DNA of 64,000 nucleotides from JBFLXR01 sp040757065 (GTDB lineage Bacteria > Pseudomonadota > Gammaproteobacteria > Burkholderiales > Gallionellaceae). The notes beneath the pieces were generated by a model that did no database searches, was not told where the DNA came from, and saw only the letters and a list, made by a program, of their open reading frames with translations. Location: the NCBI GenBank assembly GCA_040757065.1, contig JBFLXR010000003.1, forward strand, positions 62,001-126,000, read 5' to 3'. Position numbers and translations under genes: made by a program. Shown piece after piece: positions 24,308-33,561 of the stretch (position 1 is its first letter; each line of letters begins with the position of its first letter).

Positions 24308-25684
24308 ATGAACGCTTTACCGAAAGAAATCTTCAAGGCCTATGACATTCGCGGCATCGTCGGCAAAACGCTGACGGCCGAAATCGTGGAAAAAATCGGT
24401 CACGCCATCGGCTCGGAAGCCGTCGCGCGCAACCAGAAAGCCATTGTAATCGGACGCGACGGACGTTTGTCCGGCCCGGAATTCGCCGCCGCACTGGCCC
24501 GCGGCATCCAGAAAAGCGGGATTAATGTGATCGATGTAGGCCGCGTTGCGACGCCGATGACCTACTTCGCAGCTTACCAACTGGAAACCTATTCCGCCGT
24601 AATGATTACCGGCAGCCATAATCCGCCGGAATACAACGGCCTGAAAATGGTGCTGGGCGGCGAAACCCTGTCCGGCGAAACCATCCAGTCGCTGCGCCAA
24701 CGCGCCGACGAGGGCAATCTGGCGCACGGCGCCGGCACTTACGCCCAGCACGACATCGCCGAAGCTTATATCGAACGCATCGCCTCTGACATTAAGCTGG
24801 CGCGCCCGCTGAAGATCACAGTGGACTGCGGCAACGGCGTCGCAGGCGATTTCGCCGGCAAACTCTACCGCCGCCTCGGTTGCGAAGTCACCGAAATGTT
24901 TTGCGAAGTAGATGGCAACTTTCCCAATCACCATCCCGATCCGTCCGATCCGCACAATCTGGAAGACCTGATCGCCGCACTGGCGAAGAACGACAGCGAA
25001 ATCGGCTTGGCCTTCGACGGCGACGGTGACCGCTTGGGTGTAGTCACCAAGAACGGCAACATCATTTTCCCGGATCGCCAGTTGATGCTGTTCGCCGCCG
25101 ACGTGCTCTCGCGCAACCCCGGAGCGGACATCATCTTCGACGTGAAATCCACCCGTAATCTGTTTAGCTGGATTCGCAACCACGGCGGCAAGCCGTTGCT
25201 GTGGAAAACCGGACATTCATTGGTAAAAGCCAAGATGAAAGAAACCGGCGCGTTGCTGGCGGGCGAAATGAGCGGTCACGTATTCTTTAAGGAACGCTGG
25301 TACGGCTTCGACGACGGGCTGTATGCCGGCGCACGTCTGCTGGAATATTTAAGCAAGCAGGCCGATCTGAATGCGACACTGAACGAACTACCGAATTCGG
25401 TAAACACTCCTGAGCTGCATATTAAGCTGAAGGAAGGCGAAAACTACGCGCTGATCGACCAACTGCAAAAGACTGCGCAATTCGTTGGCGCGAAGGAAGT
25501 GATCACCATTGACGGCCTGCGCGTGGAATATGCCGATGGTTTCGGCCTGATGCGCTCCAGCAACACCACGCCGGTGATCGTGCTGCGTTTCGAGGCGGAC
25601 AATGCCGAAGCCTTGAAGCGCATTCAGGACGATTTCCGCCGCGTTCTGCTGCAAGCTGCGCCGCACGTTACACTGCCGTTCTGA
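24308..25684 (+). CDS. algC: Phosphomannomutase/phosphoglucomutase
   Basis: This 458-residue alpha-D-phosphohexomutase interconverts hexose 6-phosphate and 1-phosphate, feeding nucleotide sugars for LPS and exopolysaccharide. The phosphoserine loop TGSHNPPEYNGLKM is near residue 100, the magnesium loop DGDGDRLG near 238, the sugar-binding GEMSGHVFF near 320, and a phosphate-binding RSSNTTP near 420. The GEMSGH and GSHNP motifs fit the bifunctional PMM/PGM (AlgC/ManB) group rather than GlmM. AGGA lies 10 bases before the ATG. The EAL-HDOD gene follows after 14 bases. Confidence 0.92.
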   Translation: MNALPKEIFKAYDIRGIVGKTLTAEIVEKIGHAIGSEAVARNQKAIVIGRDGRLSGPEFAAALARGIQKSGINVIDVGRVATPMTYFAAYQLETYSAVMITGSHNPPEYNGLKMVLGGETLSGETIQSLRQRADEGNLAHGAGTYAQHDIAEAYIERIASDIKLARPLKITVDCGNGVAGDFAGKLYRRLGCEVTEMFCEVDGNFPNHHPDPSDPHNLEDLIAALAKNDSEIGLAFDGDGDRLGVVTKNGNIIFPDRQLMLFAADVLSRNPGADIIFDVKSTRNLFSWIRNHGGKPLLWKTGHSLVKAKMKETGALLAGEMSGHVFFKERWYGFDDGLYAGARLLEYLSKQADLNATLNELPNSVNTPELHIKLKEGENYALIDQLQKTAQFVGAKEVITIDGLRVEYADGFGLMRSSNTTPVIVLRFEADNAEALKRIQDDFRRVLLQAAPHVTLPF

Positions 25685-25698
25685 GCCGGAATCGACCG

Positions 25699-26949
25699 AT
25701 GGCCTCGGACGCCGATAAACAATTCGTTTATCTCGGTCGCCAACCTATTCTCGACCGCGACGGAAATCTCGTCGCGTTCGAGTTATTATTTCGTGCCGGC
25801 ATCACCAAGCTGACCTCGGACGTCACCGACGACGTTATCGCCAGCGCTACCGTCATCAGCCATGCCTTTATCAGCCTCGGTACAGAAAATGTACTCGGCA
25901 AATACAGGGGATTCATCAACCTAGACGACTTCTTGCTCTCAAGCGATGTCATCGAGTTGCTCCCTCCTGCCCGCATCGTGTTCGAGTTGCTGGAAACCAT
26001 CCAGATCAGCGACCATATCGTCAAACGCTGCAAGGAACTCAAAGCGCGCGGATTCACGCTGGCGCTCGATGACTTCCTCTACTACGACGAACAGTTCAAA
26101 CCGATACTCGACATCGTCGACATCGTGAAAATCGATGTGCAGCCGCTTAGCCGCGAAGAACTCGCCGCCACGGTCAAAAAACTGCGCGAATGGCCGGTGA
26201 AGCTGCTGGCCGAAAAGGTGGACTCGCAAGAGCTGTCGCAATACTGCATGGACTTGGGGTTCGATCTTTTCCAGGGTTTCTACTTCGCAAAACCCGTGAT
26301 CGTATCCGGCAAGCGGCTCTCGCCTTCCGAACTGTCCCTGTTGCGCCTGCTCGGGCTGGTGCTGGCCGATGCCGAGACCAACGAAATCGAAGCGCTGCTT
26401 AAAACCCAGCCCGAACTTATCGTCAATCTGATGCGACTGATTAATTCGGTCGGTTCCGGCTTTACCCAGAAAATCACCTCGATCCGCGATGCCATCACCG
26501 CGCTGGGCCGCCGTCAGTTGCTGCGCTGGCTACAACTGCTGCTCTATTCGCACACTACCCACAAAGGCAAATCGAACGAGCCGCTGATGCAGATGGCCGC
26601 CACCCGAGCGCGCTTTATGGAGTTCATCGCCGAACTGCACCCGGATCTCCACGACATGGAAGATCAGGCTTTCATGACCGGCATTCTGTCGTTGGTAGAT
26701 GTGCTGTTCAATATGCCGCTGCGCGACATCATCTACACGCTGGATTTGGGAGAAGAAATCCAGCTCGCGCTGCTGCGCCACCGCGGCCCGTTGGGCGATC
26801 TGCTCTCGCTGTCCATGCTATTCGAGCAAGACGCACCCGGCGCAATCGAAGAATTGTTAAAAGACGAACTCCCCTGGCTCACGATGGAACAGGCTTGCGC
26901 TGCCCAGAGTAAGGCCATTGCGTGGTCGAACATGCTCTCGCAAGCCTAA
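25699..26949 (+). CDS. EAL-HDOD signalling protein with a degenerate EAL domain
   Basis: A 416-residue YuxH-like protein. The N-terminal EAL domain (about 8-205) keeps FELLFR in place of EALxR, NLDDFL, ALDDF and KID, but lacks the GTGYSSL loop and has AEKVD instead of AEGVE; loss of phosphodiesterase activity is likely. The C-terminal half (about 205-400) is an HDOD domain, a metal-free relative of HD phosphohydrolases used for protein contacts. Such proteins usually act as c-di-GMP receptors or adaptors. It lies 14 bases after the phosphohexomutase gene, which hints at control of polysaccharide output (inferred). Confidence 0.88.
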   Translation: MASDADKQFVYLGRQPILDRDGNLVAFELLFRAGITKLTSDVTDDVIASATVISHAFISLGTENVLGKYRGFINLDDFLLSSDVIELLPPARIVFELLETIQISDHIVKRCKELKARGFTLALDDFLYYDEQFKPILDIVDIVKIDVQPLSREELAATVKKLREWPVKLLAEKVDSQELSQYCMDLGFDLFQGFYFAKPVIVSGKRLSPSELSLLRLLGLVLADAETNEIEALLKTQPELIVNLMRLINSVGSGFTQKITSIRDAITALGRRQLLRWLQLLLYSHTTHKGKSNEPLMQMAATRARFMEFIAELHPDLHDMEDQAFMTGILSLVDVLFNMPLRDIIYTLDLGEEIQLALLRHRGPLGDLLSLSMLFEQDAPGAIEELLKDELPWLTMEQACAAQSKAIAWSNMLSQA

Positions 26950-26954
26950 AATAA

Positions 26955-26978
26955 CAACGGGGCGCATGCGCCCCGTTG
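26955..26978. terminator. 24-bp perfect palindrome between convergent genes
   Basis: CAACGGGGCGCA at 26955-26966 is the exact reverse complement of the following 12 bases. It sits between the EAL-HDOD gene and alaS, which converge. No T-tract follows on either strand, so it is probably a bidirectional hairpin terminator of the weaker kind. Confidence 0.6.
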
Positions 26979-27012
26979 ACCGTCTCGCCTAGCGGCGTTT
27001 ACAGATTAGCGT

Positions 27013-29949
27013 TTACAGCTTGGCTTTCACCCATTCCGGCACAGATGCCAGCGCAGAACCCAGGTTTTCCGGCTGTGTACCACCTGCCTGCGCCATATCG
27101 GGGCGGCCGCCGCCCTTGCCGCCGACTTGTTGCGCGACGAAATTCACCAACTCGCCCGCTTTGACCTTCCCGGTCTGGTCGCCGGTCACACCGGCAATCA
27201 GGCTAACCTTGCCATCCGCCGACGCCGCCAGCACCACTACCGCCGACTTCAGCTTATCTTTCAGCTTATCCAAAGTCTCACGCAGGGTTTTACCATCCGC
27301 GCCTTCCAACTTGGCGGCCAGCACCTTCACACCGTTGAATTCCTGCGCCTGATCCGCCAACTCGTCGCCCTGAGCCGAAGCCAGCTTAGACTTCAAGGCT
27401 GCCAGTTCTTTTTCCAGAGTCCTGACGCTGTCTTGCACCTGACCGATGCGCGCCAGCAACTCCTGCGGCTGCGCCTTCAGCATCGCAGCGGCCTCTTGCA
27501 TACGACCGTCCAGCGCCTGTACCCATTCCAAAGCACCTTCGCCGGTGATCGCTTCGACGCGTCGAATCCCCGCCGCAACGCCGCTTTCCACCATAATCTT
27601 AAACAAGCCGATGTCGCCGGTACGGTGCACGTGTGTACCGCCGCACAATTCGGTGGAAAACTCGCCCATGCCGATAACGCGCACTTCGTCGCCGTATTTT
27701 TCGCCGAACAGTGCCATCGCACCAGACTTCACGGCATCGTCGTAACCCATCAGTTTCGCCGACACCGGCGCATTCGCCAGAATCGCACGGTTGACGCGGC
27801 TTTCCACTTCGCGAATCTGCACATCGGTCATCGGCGCGTTATGGCTGAAATCGAAACGGGTTTTGCCGGGATCGACCAGCGAACCCTTTTGCTGCACATG
27901 CGCCCCCAGCACCTCGCGCAATGCGCGGTGCATCAAGTGCGTAACCGAGTGATTGCGCGCAGTCCGCGCCCGCGCTCCGGCATCGACGGCGGCCTCGACC
28001 GTATCGCCCACTTTCAATGCTGCCGTAGCCCGCCCATGATGGCCGAAAACATCAGCCTGAATCTTCTGGGTATCTTCCACCTCGAATACCGCCGCAGCGT
28101 TCAGCAACAACGCGCCGGTATCGCCGACCTGACCGCCGGATTCGGCATAAAACGGCGTGTTATCCAGTACCACCACGCCCATTTCACCCGCCGACAAAGC
28201 CTGTACGGCACTGCCGTCTTTATACAGCGCAACCACCTTACCGGCAGTTTTCAGATTGTCGTAACCGTGGAATGTGGTCTTGACGCCGTCGTACTCCAAC
28301 CCTTGCGCCATCTTGAATTTGCCGGCTGCACGCGCTTGCTCGCGCTGGCGCGCCATCGCTTTTTCGAATCCAGCCTCATCCACCGCTACGCTGCGTTCGC
28401 GACACACATCTGCGGTCAGATCCAGCGGGAAGCCGTATGTGTCGTGCAATTTGAAGGCCACCTCTCCCGAAAGAAGCGTCGGCACCACGAAAAACTCGCG
28501 ATATCGAGAAACCTCCCAAGTTAGATTCGACGTATTCAAACGTCGCATTGCGGCTGCACGTTGAAATGCATTGTCTTCATCAATGGGATTCTTAGTGTTT
28601 TCGACGAAGATCTGAGCAATTATGCCTCTATTACTTCCCCGTTTTATTAAAGCTTCAACAGCGCGCTCACTTGACAAACTAGAGAGAATTAAATCAACCT
28701 TTTCCCCGGCTCGATCCCCAACAAAATGCAGTATCCCACTTTCCGTAGTTACCGGGTGTTGAACCAAATTCCGTACCCCAAACTTATTTTCTGCCAGAGG
28801 CAATGCCAGTCGCAAAATCTCTCCATCAAGAATCTCCATACCGTGCTCAATGGTTTCGAAGAAACGCTCTTCTTCCGCCCTCAACACTTCGGTCACGCGA
28901 TCGCGGCTGGCTGCCAGATCGGGATAGGCCTCGCCCATTTCTCTGACCAAGTCGGCCACCAGCTTATGGAAGAAGGCGGCACGCACGCCCAACTTGTAAC
29001 CGTGACGGATCGCACGGCGGATAATGCGGCGCAACACATAGCCGCGCCCTTCGTTGCCGGGGATCACACCGTCGGCAATCAAGAAAGAACAGGCACGAAT
29101 ATGATCAGCCAGCACCTTCAGCGAAGGATTCTCTAAGTCGCTGCACTTTGTTTCACGCGCTGCGGCCTTAATCAAAGCTTGGAATAAATCGATTTCGTAA
29201 TTGGAATGCACGCCTTGCAACACAGCCGAAATACGCTCCAGCCCCATGCCGGTATCGACTGAAGGCTTGGGCAACGGATGCATCACACCATGTTCGTCGC
29301 GGTTAAACTGCATGAACACGTTATTCCAGATCTCGATGTAGCGGTCTCCGTCTTCTTCAGGCGTGCCGGGCAAGCCTCCGGGAATTTCCGAACCGTGGTC
29401 GTAGAAAATTTCGGTGCAGGGTCCGCAAGGGCCGGTGTCACCCATCATCCAGAAATTGTCGGAGGCATAACGTGCGCCTTTGTTGTCGCCGATGCGAATG
29501 ACTCGCTCCGCCGCCAAGCCGATTTCATTGCGCCAGATGTCGTAGGCTTCGTCGTCTTCGGCGTACACCGTCACGTACAGCCGCTCTTTCGGCAGTTTAA
29601 GGACTTCGGTCAGCAACTCCCATGCATATTGAATGGCATTGCGTTTGAAATAATCGCCGAAACTGAAATTGCCCAGCATTTCAAAGAACGTATGGTGACG
29701 CGCGGTGTAGCCGACATTTTCCAGATCGTTGTGCTTACCGCCTGCGCGCACACATTTTTGCGACGATGCCGCACGGCTATACGGACGTTTATCGAAGCCG
29801 AGAAAAACGTCTTTAAATTGGTTCATCCCGGCATTGGTGAACAGCAAAGTCGGGTCTTCGTGCGGCACCAGTGAGCTGGACGCCACCACGGCATGCCCTT
29901 TGGAGGCGAAATAGTCGAGAAATTTTTGACGGATTTCACTGCTTTTCAT
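27013..29949 (-). CDS. alaS: Alanyl-tRNA synthetase with an extra ~110-residue insertion
   Basis: AlaS charges tRNA-Ala and edits Ser/Gly mischarging. At 978 residues it is about 100 longer than E. coli AlaS (876). The class II core (TNAGMNQFKDVFLG near 37, RRIIRRAIRHGY near 315), the editing domain with zinc ligands HSVTH (near 665) and CGGTH (near 765), and the C-terminal DHH-like domain (GGGRPDMAQAGG) are all normal. The extra length sits at about residues 380-490, between GEILRLA and LLSGEVAFKLHDTYGFPLD, which are adjacent in other AlaS. The frame stays open. It follows recX by 5 bases in a recA-recX-alaS operon. Confidence 0.96.
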   Translation of the reverse strand: MKSSEIRQKFLDYFASKGHAVVASSSLVPHEDPTLLFTNAGMNQFKDVFLGFDKRPYSRAASSQKCVRAGGKHNDLENVGYTARHHTFFEMLGNFSFGDYFKRNAIQYAWELLTEVLKLPKERLYVTVYAEDDEAYDIWRNEIGLAAERVIRIGDNKGARYASDNFWMMGDTGPCGPCTEIFYDHGSEIPGGLPGTPEEDGDRYIEIWNNVFMQFNRDEHGVMHPLPKPSVDTGMGLERISAVLQGVHSNYEIDLFQALIKAAARETKCSDLENPSLKVLADHIRACSFLIADGVIPGNEGRGYVLRRIIRRAIRHGYKLGVRAAFFHKLVADLVREMGEAYPDLAASRDRVTEVLRAEEERFFETIEHGMEILDGEILRLALPLAENKFGVRNLVQHPVTTESGILHFVGDRAGEKVDLILSSLSSERAVEALIKRGSNRGIIAQIFVENTKNPIDEDNAFQRAAAMRRLNTSNLTWEVSRYREFFVVPTLLSGEVAFKLHDTYGFPLDLTADVCRERSVAVDEAGFEKAMARQREQARAAGKFKMAQGLEYDGVKTTFHGYDNLKTAGKVVALYKDGSAVQALSAGEMGVVVLDNTPFYAESGGQVGDTGALLLNAAAVFEVEDTQKIQADVFGHHGRATAALKVGDTVEAAVDAGARARTARNHSVTHLMHRALREVLGAHVQQKGSLVDPGKTRFDFSHNAPMTDVQIREVESRVNRAILANAPVSAKLMGYDDAVKSGAMALFGEKYGDEVRVIGMGEFSTELCGGTHVHRTGDIGLFKIMVESGVAAGIRRVEAITGEGALEWVQALDGRMQEAAAMLKAQPQELLARIGQVQDSVRTLEKELAALKSKLASAQGDELADQAQEFNGVKVLAAKLEGADGKTLRETLDKLKDKLKSAVVVLAASADGKVSLIAGVTGDQTGKVKAGELVNFVAQQVGGKGGGRPDMAQAGGTQPENLGSALASVPEWVKAKL
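28480..28810 (-). other. AT-rich in-frame insertion inside alaS
   Basis: I counted 131 G+C in 300 bases (44%) from 28501 to 28800, well below the flanking alaS sequence. It encodes about 109 residues with no counterpart I know in AlaS, with mixed helix/strand character and no Cys. It lacks intein splice residues and terminal repeats. Junctions are approximate. Confidence 0.75.
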
Positions 29950-29954
29950 CTGAT

Positions 29955-30416
29955 TTATTCCTGTTCAAACTCTGCTGTGCTGCGTATTACCTTGAAAATC
30001 GTATCTAAGCCAAAACCGCGCGACTGTAAGAACCGCACTTGCCGGGCCTTTTCTTTTGCGTCCGCCGGCTCGCTGCCGAACTTTTTTTGCCAGACGGTGC
30101 GAGCGGCTTCCAACTCCCCTTCCCGCAGCTGCGGCAACGCCTCGGCAATCAGTCCTTCGCCAATGCCTTTTTGCCGCATTTCATGCGCGATGCGCTGACT
30201 GCCGAAACGGCTGCGCCGGGTTTGCAGCATTTGCTCGGCAGCACGCGCATCGGACAACCAACCGCGCGCCTCCAACGCTTCCAGCACGGTTTCGACATCC
30301 TCGTCCGGCTGTGCGTGCGGCAGCAAGCGGCTGCGCAGCTCGGCGCGACTATACTCCCGGCGCGCCAGCATCCGCATGGCGCGGATGCGCAGCGTCGGCT
30401 CAGTTTTCGTTTTCAC
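29955..30416 (-). CDS. recX: RecA regulator RecX
   Basis: RecX caps RecA filaments and inhibits recombinase and coprotease activity. The 153-residue protein has the three-helix RecX repeats, recognisable from RIRAMRMLARREYSRAELRSRL at the N-terminus (helices) and from VETVLEALEARGWLSDARAA and RQVRFLQSRGFGLDTI later. The start is GTG at 30416, inside the last codons of recA (17-base overlap); this placement gives the expected lead of a dozen residues before the first helix. alaS follows after 5 bases, so its expression is tied to recA. Confidence 0.92.
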   Translation of the reverse strand: MKTKTEPTLRIRAMRMLARREYSRAELRSRLLPHAQPDEDVETVLEALEARGWLSDARAAEQMLQTRRSRFGSQRIAHEMRQKGIGEGLIAEALPQLREGELEAARTVWQKKFGSEPADAKEKARQVRFLQSRGFGLDTIFKVIRSTAEFEQE

Positions 30417-31419
30417 CGCCGTTCATCAGCGCAACGCCGACCACCGCGCGCACTTTGTTTTCGATTTCTCGTGCCAGATCGCCATGCTCGCGCAAGAACT
30501 CGCGGGCATTATCCTTGCCCTGACCGATTTTCTCGCCGTTATAGCTGTACCACGCCCCGGCTTTTTCCACCAGCTTGTGCTGCACGCCCAAGTCAATGAT
30601 TTCGCCTTCTCGCGAAATACCCTCGCCGTACAGAATATCGAAATTCGCTTCACGGAACGGGGGAGAAACCTTGTTCTTCACCACCTTCACACGCGTTTCG
30701 TTACCGACAACTTCATCGCCCCTCTTGATCTGGCCGGTACGGCGAATATCCAGACGCACGGAAGCGTAGAATTTCAGCGCATTGCCGCCGGTGGTTGTTT
30801 CGGGATTGCCGAACATCACGCCGATCTTCATGCGAATTTGGTTGATGAAAATCACCAGCGTATTGGAACGCTTGATGTTGGCGGTCAACTTGCGAAGAGC
30901 TTGCGACATCAGACGGGCATGCAAGCCCATTTGCGGATCGCCCATTTCGCCCTCGATTTCGGCTTTCGGCGTCAGCGCAGCAACCGAGTCGATCACCACC
31001 ACATCCACCGAGCCGGAGCGTACCAGCATATCGGCGATTTCCAGCGCCTGTTCACCGTTGTCCGGCTGCGAAATCAGCAGGTCGGATACGACCACACCGA
31101 GTTTTTGCGCATATTGCGGATCCAGCGCATGTTCTGCATCGATAAAGGCTGCTGTACCACCCAGCTTTTGCATTTCGGCGATCACTTGCAGGGTCAGCGT
31201 GGTTTTACCGGAAGATTCCGGGCCGTAGATTTCGACGATACGGCCACGCGGCAAGCCGCCGACGCCCAGCGCGATGTCCAGCCCCAACGAGCCGGTGGAA
31301 ACCACCTGAATATCGCGCGCCGCATCCTGCTCGCCGAGACGCATGATCGAGCCCTTGCCGAATTGTTTTTCGATCTGGCTCAATGCCGCGGCAAGCGCCT
31401 TGCTTTTATTCTCATCCAT
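30400..31419 (-). CDS. recA: Recombinase RecA
   Basis: The 339-residue RecA forms ATP-dependent filaments on single-stranded DNA for strand exchange and stimulates self-cleavage of LexA-type proteins, here probably the UmuD-like protein at 9.6-10.2 kb. Walker A GPESSGKTT is near residue 67, Walker B VVVIDSVAAL near 140, and the DNA-binding loop 2 region with GNALKFYASVRLDIRR near 215. AAGGGA lies about 9 bases before the ATG. I see no CTGT-N8-ACAG LexA box in the 100 bases upstream. Confidence 0.98.
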   Translation of the reverse strand: MDENKSKALAAALSQIEKQFGKGSIMRLGEQDAARDIQVVSTGSLGLDIALGVGGLPRGRIVEIYGPESSGKTTLTLQVIAEMQKLGGTAAFIDAEHALDPQYAQKLGVVVSDLLISQPDNGEQALEIADMLVRSGSVDVVVIDSVAALTPKAEIEGEMGDPQMGLHARLMSQALRKLTANIKRSNTLVIFINQIRMKIGVMFGNPETTTGGNALKFYASVRLDIRRTGQIKRGDEVVGNETRVKVVKNKVSPPFREANFDILYGEGISREGEIIDLGVQHKLVEKAGAWYSYNGEKIGQGKDNAREFLREHGDLAREIENKVRAVVGVALMNGGENEN

Positions 31420-31518
31420 GTATTTGTGTCCCTTCGGAAAGATGCGAGATTATGGCATACAAGGCAGACCGCACCAACCGCCCGCGAGGGTTTTCCGTGC
31501 CAGCCTGCCGTGAAACGA

Positions 31519-32532
31519 CTATCCGAACACCGTGGTCCGGTTGCGTCCGTTCTGTTTGGAGGAATACAACGCCTTGTCCGCCTGATCCAGCATCTCGACC
31601 AGCGTCGAACCTTTAGCATATTCGGCCACGCCGATCGAAATCGTAAAGCCGCCGATCTGCTCCTGCGTATCGAGGCGACGAATCTTGCCCATCTCCACGC
31701 CCTGCCGAATCTGCTCGGCCACCACGATTGCCCCTTTACGAGCCGTCTCCGGCAAGAAAACGGCGAATTCTTCGCCACCGAGCCGCGCAACGGCATCGCG
31801 CCCCTTTACCTTGGACTTCAGCATTTGCGCAATCGCCCGGATCACCTTGTCGCCGAACAGATGTCCGTAGGTATCGTTGATTTTCTTGAAATGGTCGATG
31901 TCCAGCATCAGCAGACACCCGCCCTTCTCGCTCAGGGTTCCGTCGTCGAAGGCCGGCTGCACCTTGGCTTCGAAACCGCGCCGGTTCAGCACACCCGTCA
32001 GCGGATCGCTCAACGCCTCTCCCCGTGCCGACTCCAGCTCCATATGAAGCTGATCCACTTCTTGCTTGCTCGCCTGCAGTTGCGACTCCATTTGCCGCAT
32101 TGAATCGCGCAATCTGGCGGTATCGCCCGCCATAGTGCTAATCAAGTGCGCCATGCCGCTTGGATCGAGTCCTTCTTTTAAACTATCGCCGTAGGATTGC
32201 AGGTTATTGCCGAACGCATGCGCCTGTTTCCCGGTTTCTGCCGTGACGCCCGCCACCTGCGCCACCAGTTTATTCATTGCCTCGCGCAGTGCATGGTATT
32301 CCCCTTCGACAAACTGCCCGTACAACTTATCGACAGCCTCATCGTCCAGCTTCTTGCCGCCTTCCAGCATCGCGTTTATTGCACTCGTCAGCCTCGGGTT
32401 ACACCCGGCAACGTATTCGTACCAAAGCGTAAAATTATAGGGCGTGAAGGCTGCCGGCTGCCCTGCCATCCGCTGAATGACAACGCGCAGTACCTCCCCG
32501 CTCTCCTCTCTGGTTTGCGCATATTTTTTCAT
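31519..32532 (-). CDS. Diguanylate cyclase (GGDEF protein)
   Basis: The ATG at 32532 begins MKKYAQTREESGEVLRVVIQ, the usual start of this family; a longer reading adds seven residues. The N-terminal 170 residues are helical, without membrane segments, and end in a coiled coil (about 135-170) that leads into the GGDEF domain. The active site GGEEF is at 252-256. The residue three before the inhibitory-site Asp is Lys (KGRD), so the RxxD product-inhibition site is not intact, unlike in the other two cyclases of the window. It lies upstream of recA on the same strand with a 99-base gap. Confidence 0.92.
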   Translation of the reverse strand: MKKYAQTREESGEVLRVVIQRMAGQPAAFTPYNFTLWYEYVAGCNPRLTSAINAMLEGGKKLDDEAVDKLYGQFVEGEYHALREAMNKLVAQVAGVTAETGKQAHAFGNNLQSYGDSLKEGLDPSGMAHLISTMAGDTARLRDSMRQMESQLQASKQEVDQLHMELESARGEALSDPLTGVLNRRGFEAKVQPAFDDGTLSEKGGCLLMLDIDHFKKINDTYGHLFGDKVIRAIAQMLKSKVKGRDAVARLGGEEFAVFLPETARKGAIVVAEQIRQGVEMGKIRRLDTQEQIGGFTISIGVAEYAKGSTLVEMLDQADKALYSSKQNGRNRTTVFG

Positions 32533-32700
32533 TGCACATCTGCTCCAGACCAACCTTTTAGAAGAGTGGAAATTTACTCCAATCCGCAGCGAACCGCCAG
32601 CACGGCGACATTAAAATCTTGGCTTTCGCGAGACTTGCTGCAACAATGCGCACTTTAGAAGACGTTCGGCACCGGATTGGTGCGAATTTTGCGGTTTTAT

Positions 32701-33456
32701 ATGACTGTTTCAATCGATATACGCGAAGAGGCTGGCGTTCGTACACTGCACTTCGGTTCAGAGTGGATACAAGGTGCCATGCGCATCGCTCGCCCCTGGA
32801 GCCTCGAACTCGACTACACCCGCGAGATGATGACCTGCCTGCTGATGCGTGAAAACGAAAGCTGGCCGCGTAATATTTTGCTGATCGGTCTCGGTGCCGC
32901 CTCGCTCGCCAAGTTCCTTTATCGCAATCTGCCGCGAGCCAAACTGACCGTCGTCGAAATCGAACCTGCGGTCGTGGCTGCCGCCCGACAGTTCTTCAAG
33001 CTCCCCGAAGATCCATTGCGACTGAGCATCGTAATCGATGATGGCGCTGAATATATTTTGCAAAGTGACCGTTCGTACGATCTGATTCTGGTTGACGGCT
33101 TCGATGCCAATGCGCGCGCAGGCGCATTAGATACGCTGCCCTTCTATCAGGCTTGTCGTGCCAAACTCAGCCAAACTGGCATTCTGGCCGTCAATCTGCT
33201 TGGCCGCAGTCGCGGCTTCAAAGCTAGTGTTGAACGGATCAACCAAGCCTTTGACGGTCGTGCGCTCGCTTTCCCTTCTTGCGATAGCGGCAATGCCATC
33301 GCGTTTGCCGCTGCCGGCGAATCCGTCCGCCTCCCGCTCGTCGAATTAAAAGAACGCGCGACCGCCCTGAAGGAAGCTTGCGGTCTCAACCTCGCGCCCA
33401 CACTATCCCGTCTCGAACGCTGGCAAACATGTAAGCAAGGCGAACTTTGCCTGTAA
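32701..33456 (+). CDS. Spermidine synthase-like methyltransferase-fold protein
   Basis: From the ATG at 32701 the protein has 251 residues. It shows the Rossmann core of the polyamine synthase family: LLIGLGAASLAKFL (cofactor loop), VVEIEPAVVAAARQFF (acidic ribose-binding end of strand 2), and DLILVDGFDA (strand 4). A GGGEG/GGGDG motif of true spermidine synthases is replaced by GLGAAS, so amine transfer is uncertain. It stands alone, divergent from the diguanylate cyclase gene. A TTG start 24 bases upstream is possible but has no support. Confidence 0.82.
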   Translation: MTVSIDIREEAGVRTLHFGSEWIQGAMRIARPWSLELDYTREMMTCLLMRENESWPRNILLIGLGAASLAKFLYRNLPRAKLTVVEIEPAVVAAARQFFKLPEDPLRLSIVIDDGAEYILQSDRSYDLILVDGFDANARAGALDTLPFYQACRAKLSQTGILAVNLLGRSRGFKASVERINQAFDGRALAFPSCDSGNAIAFAAAGESVRLPLVELKERATALKEACGLNLAPTLSRLERWQTCKQGELCL

Positions 33457-33561
33457 GTATTTACCCTAGGCCGTCTATCTAGATATTTTGCTCTAACGAT
33501 TATCTTGCGATTCTGATACTGTCGCCTTGTCAGGATTTCCCTACAAAACAACAAGATCAGC

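Noticed and set aside
28480..28810. Intein or insertion sequence inside alaS
   Set aside because: No Cys/Ser at the first position, no terminal His-Asn, no transposase, inverted ends or target duplication; the block is also short for an intein.
30376..32103. 575-codon open frame opposite recA and the diguanylate cyclase
   Set aside because: It crosses two well-supported genes and their gap on the other strand; no family resemblance.
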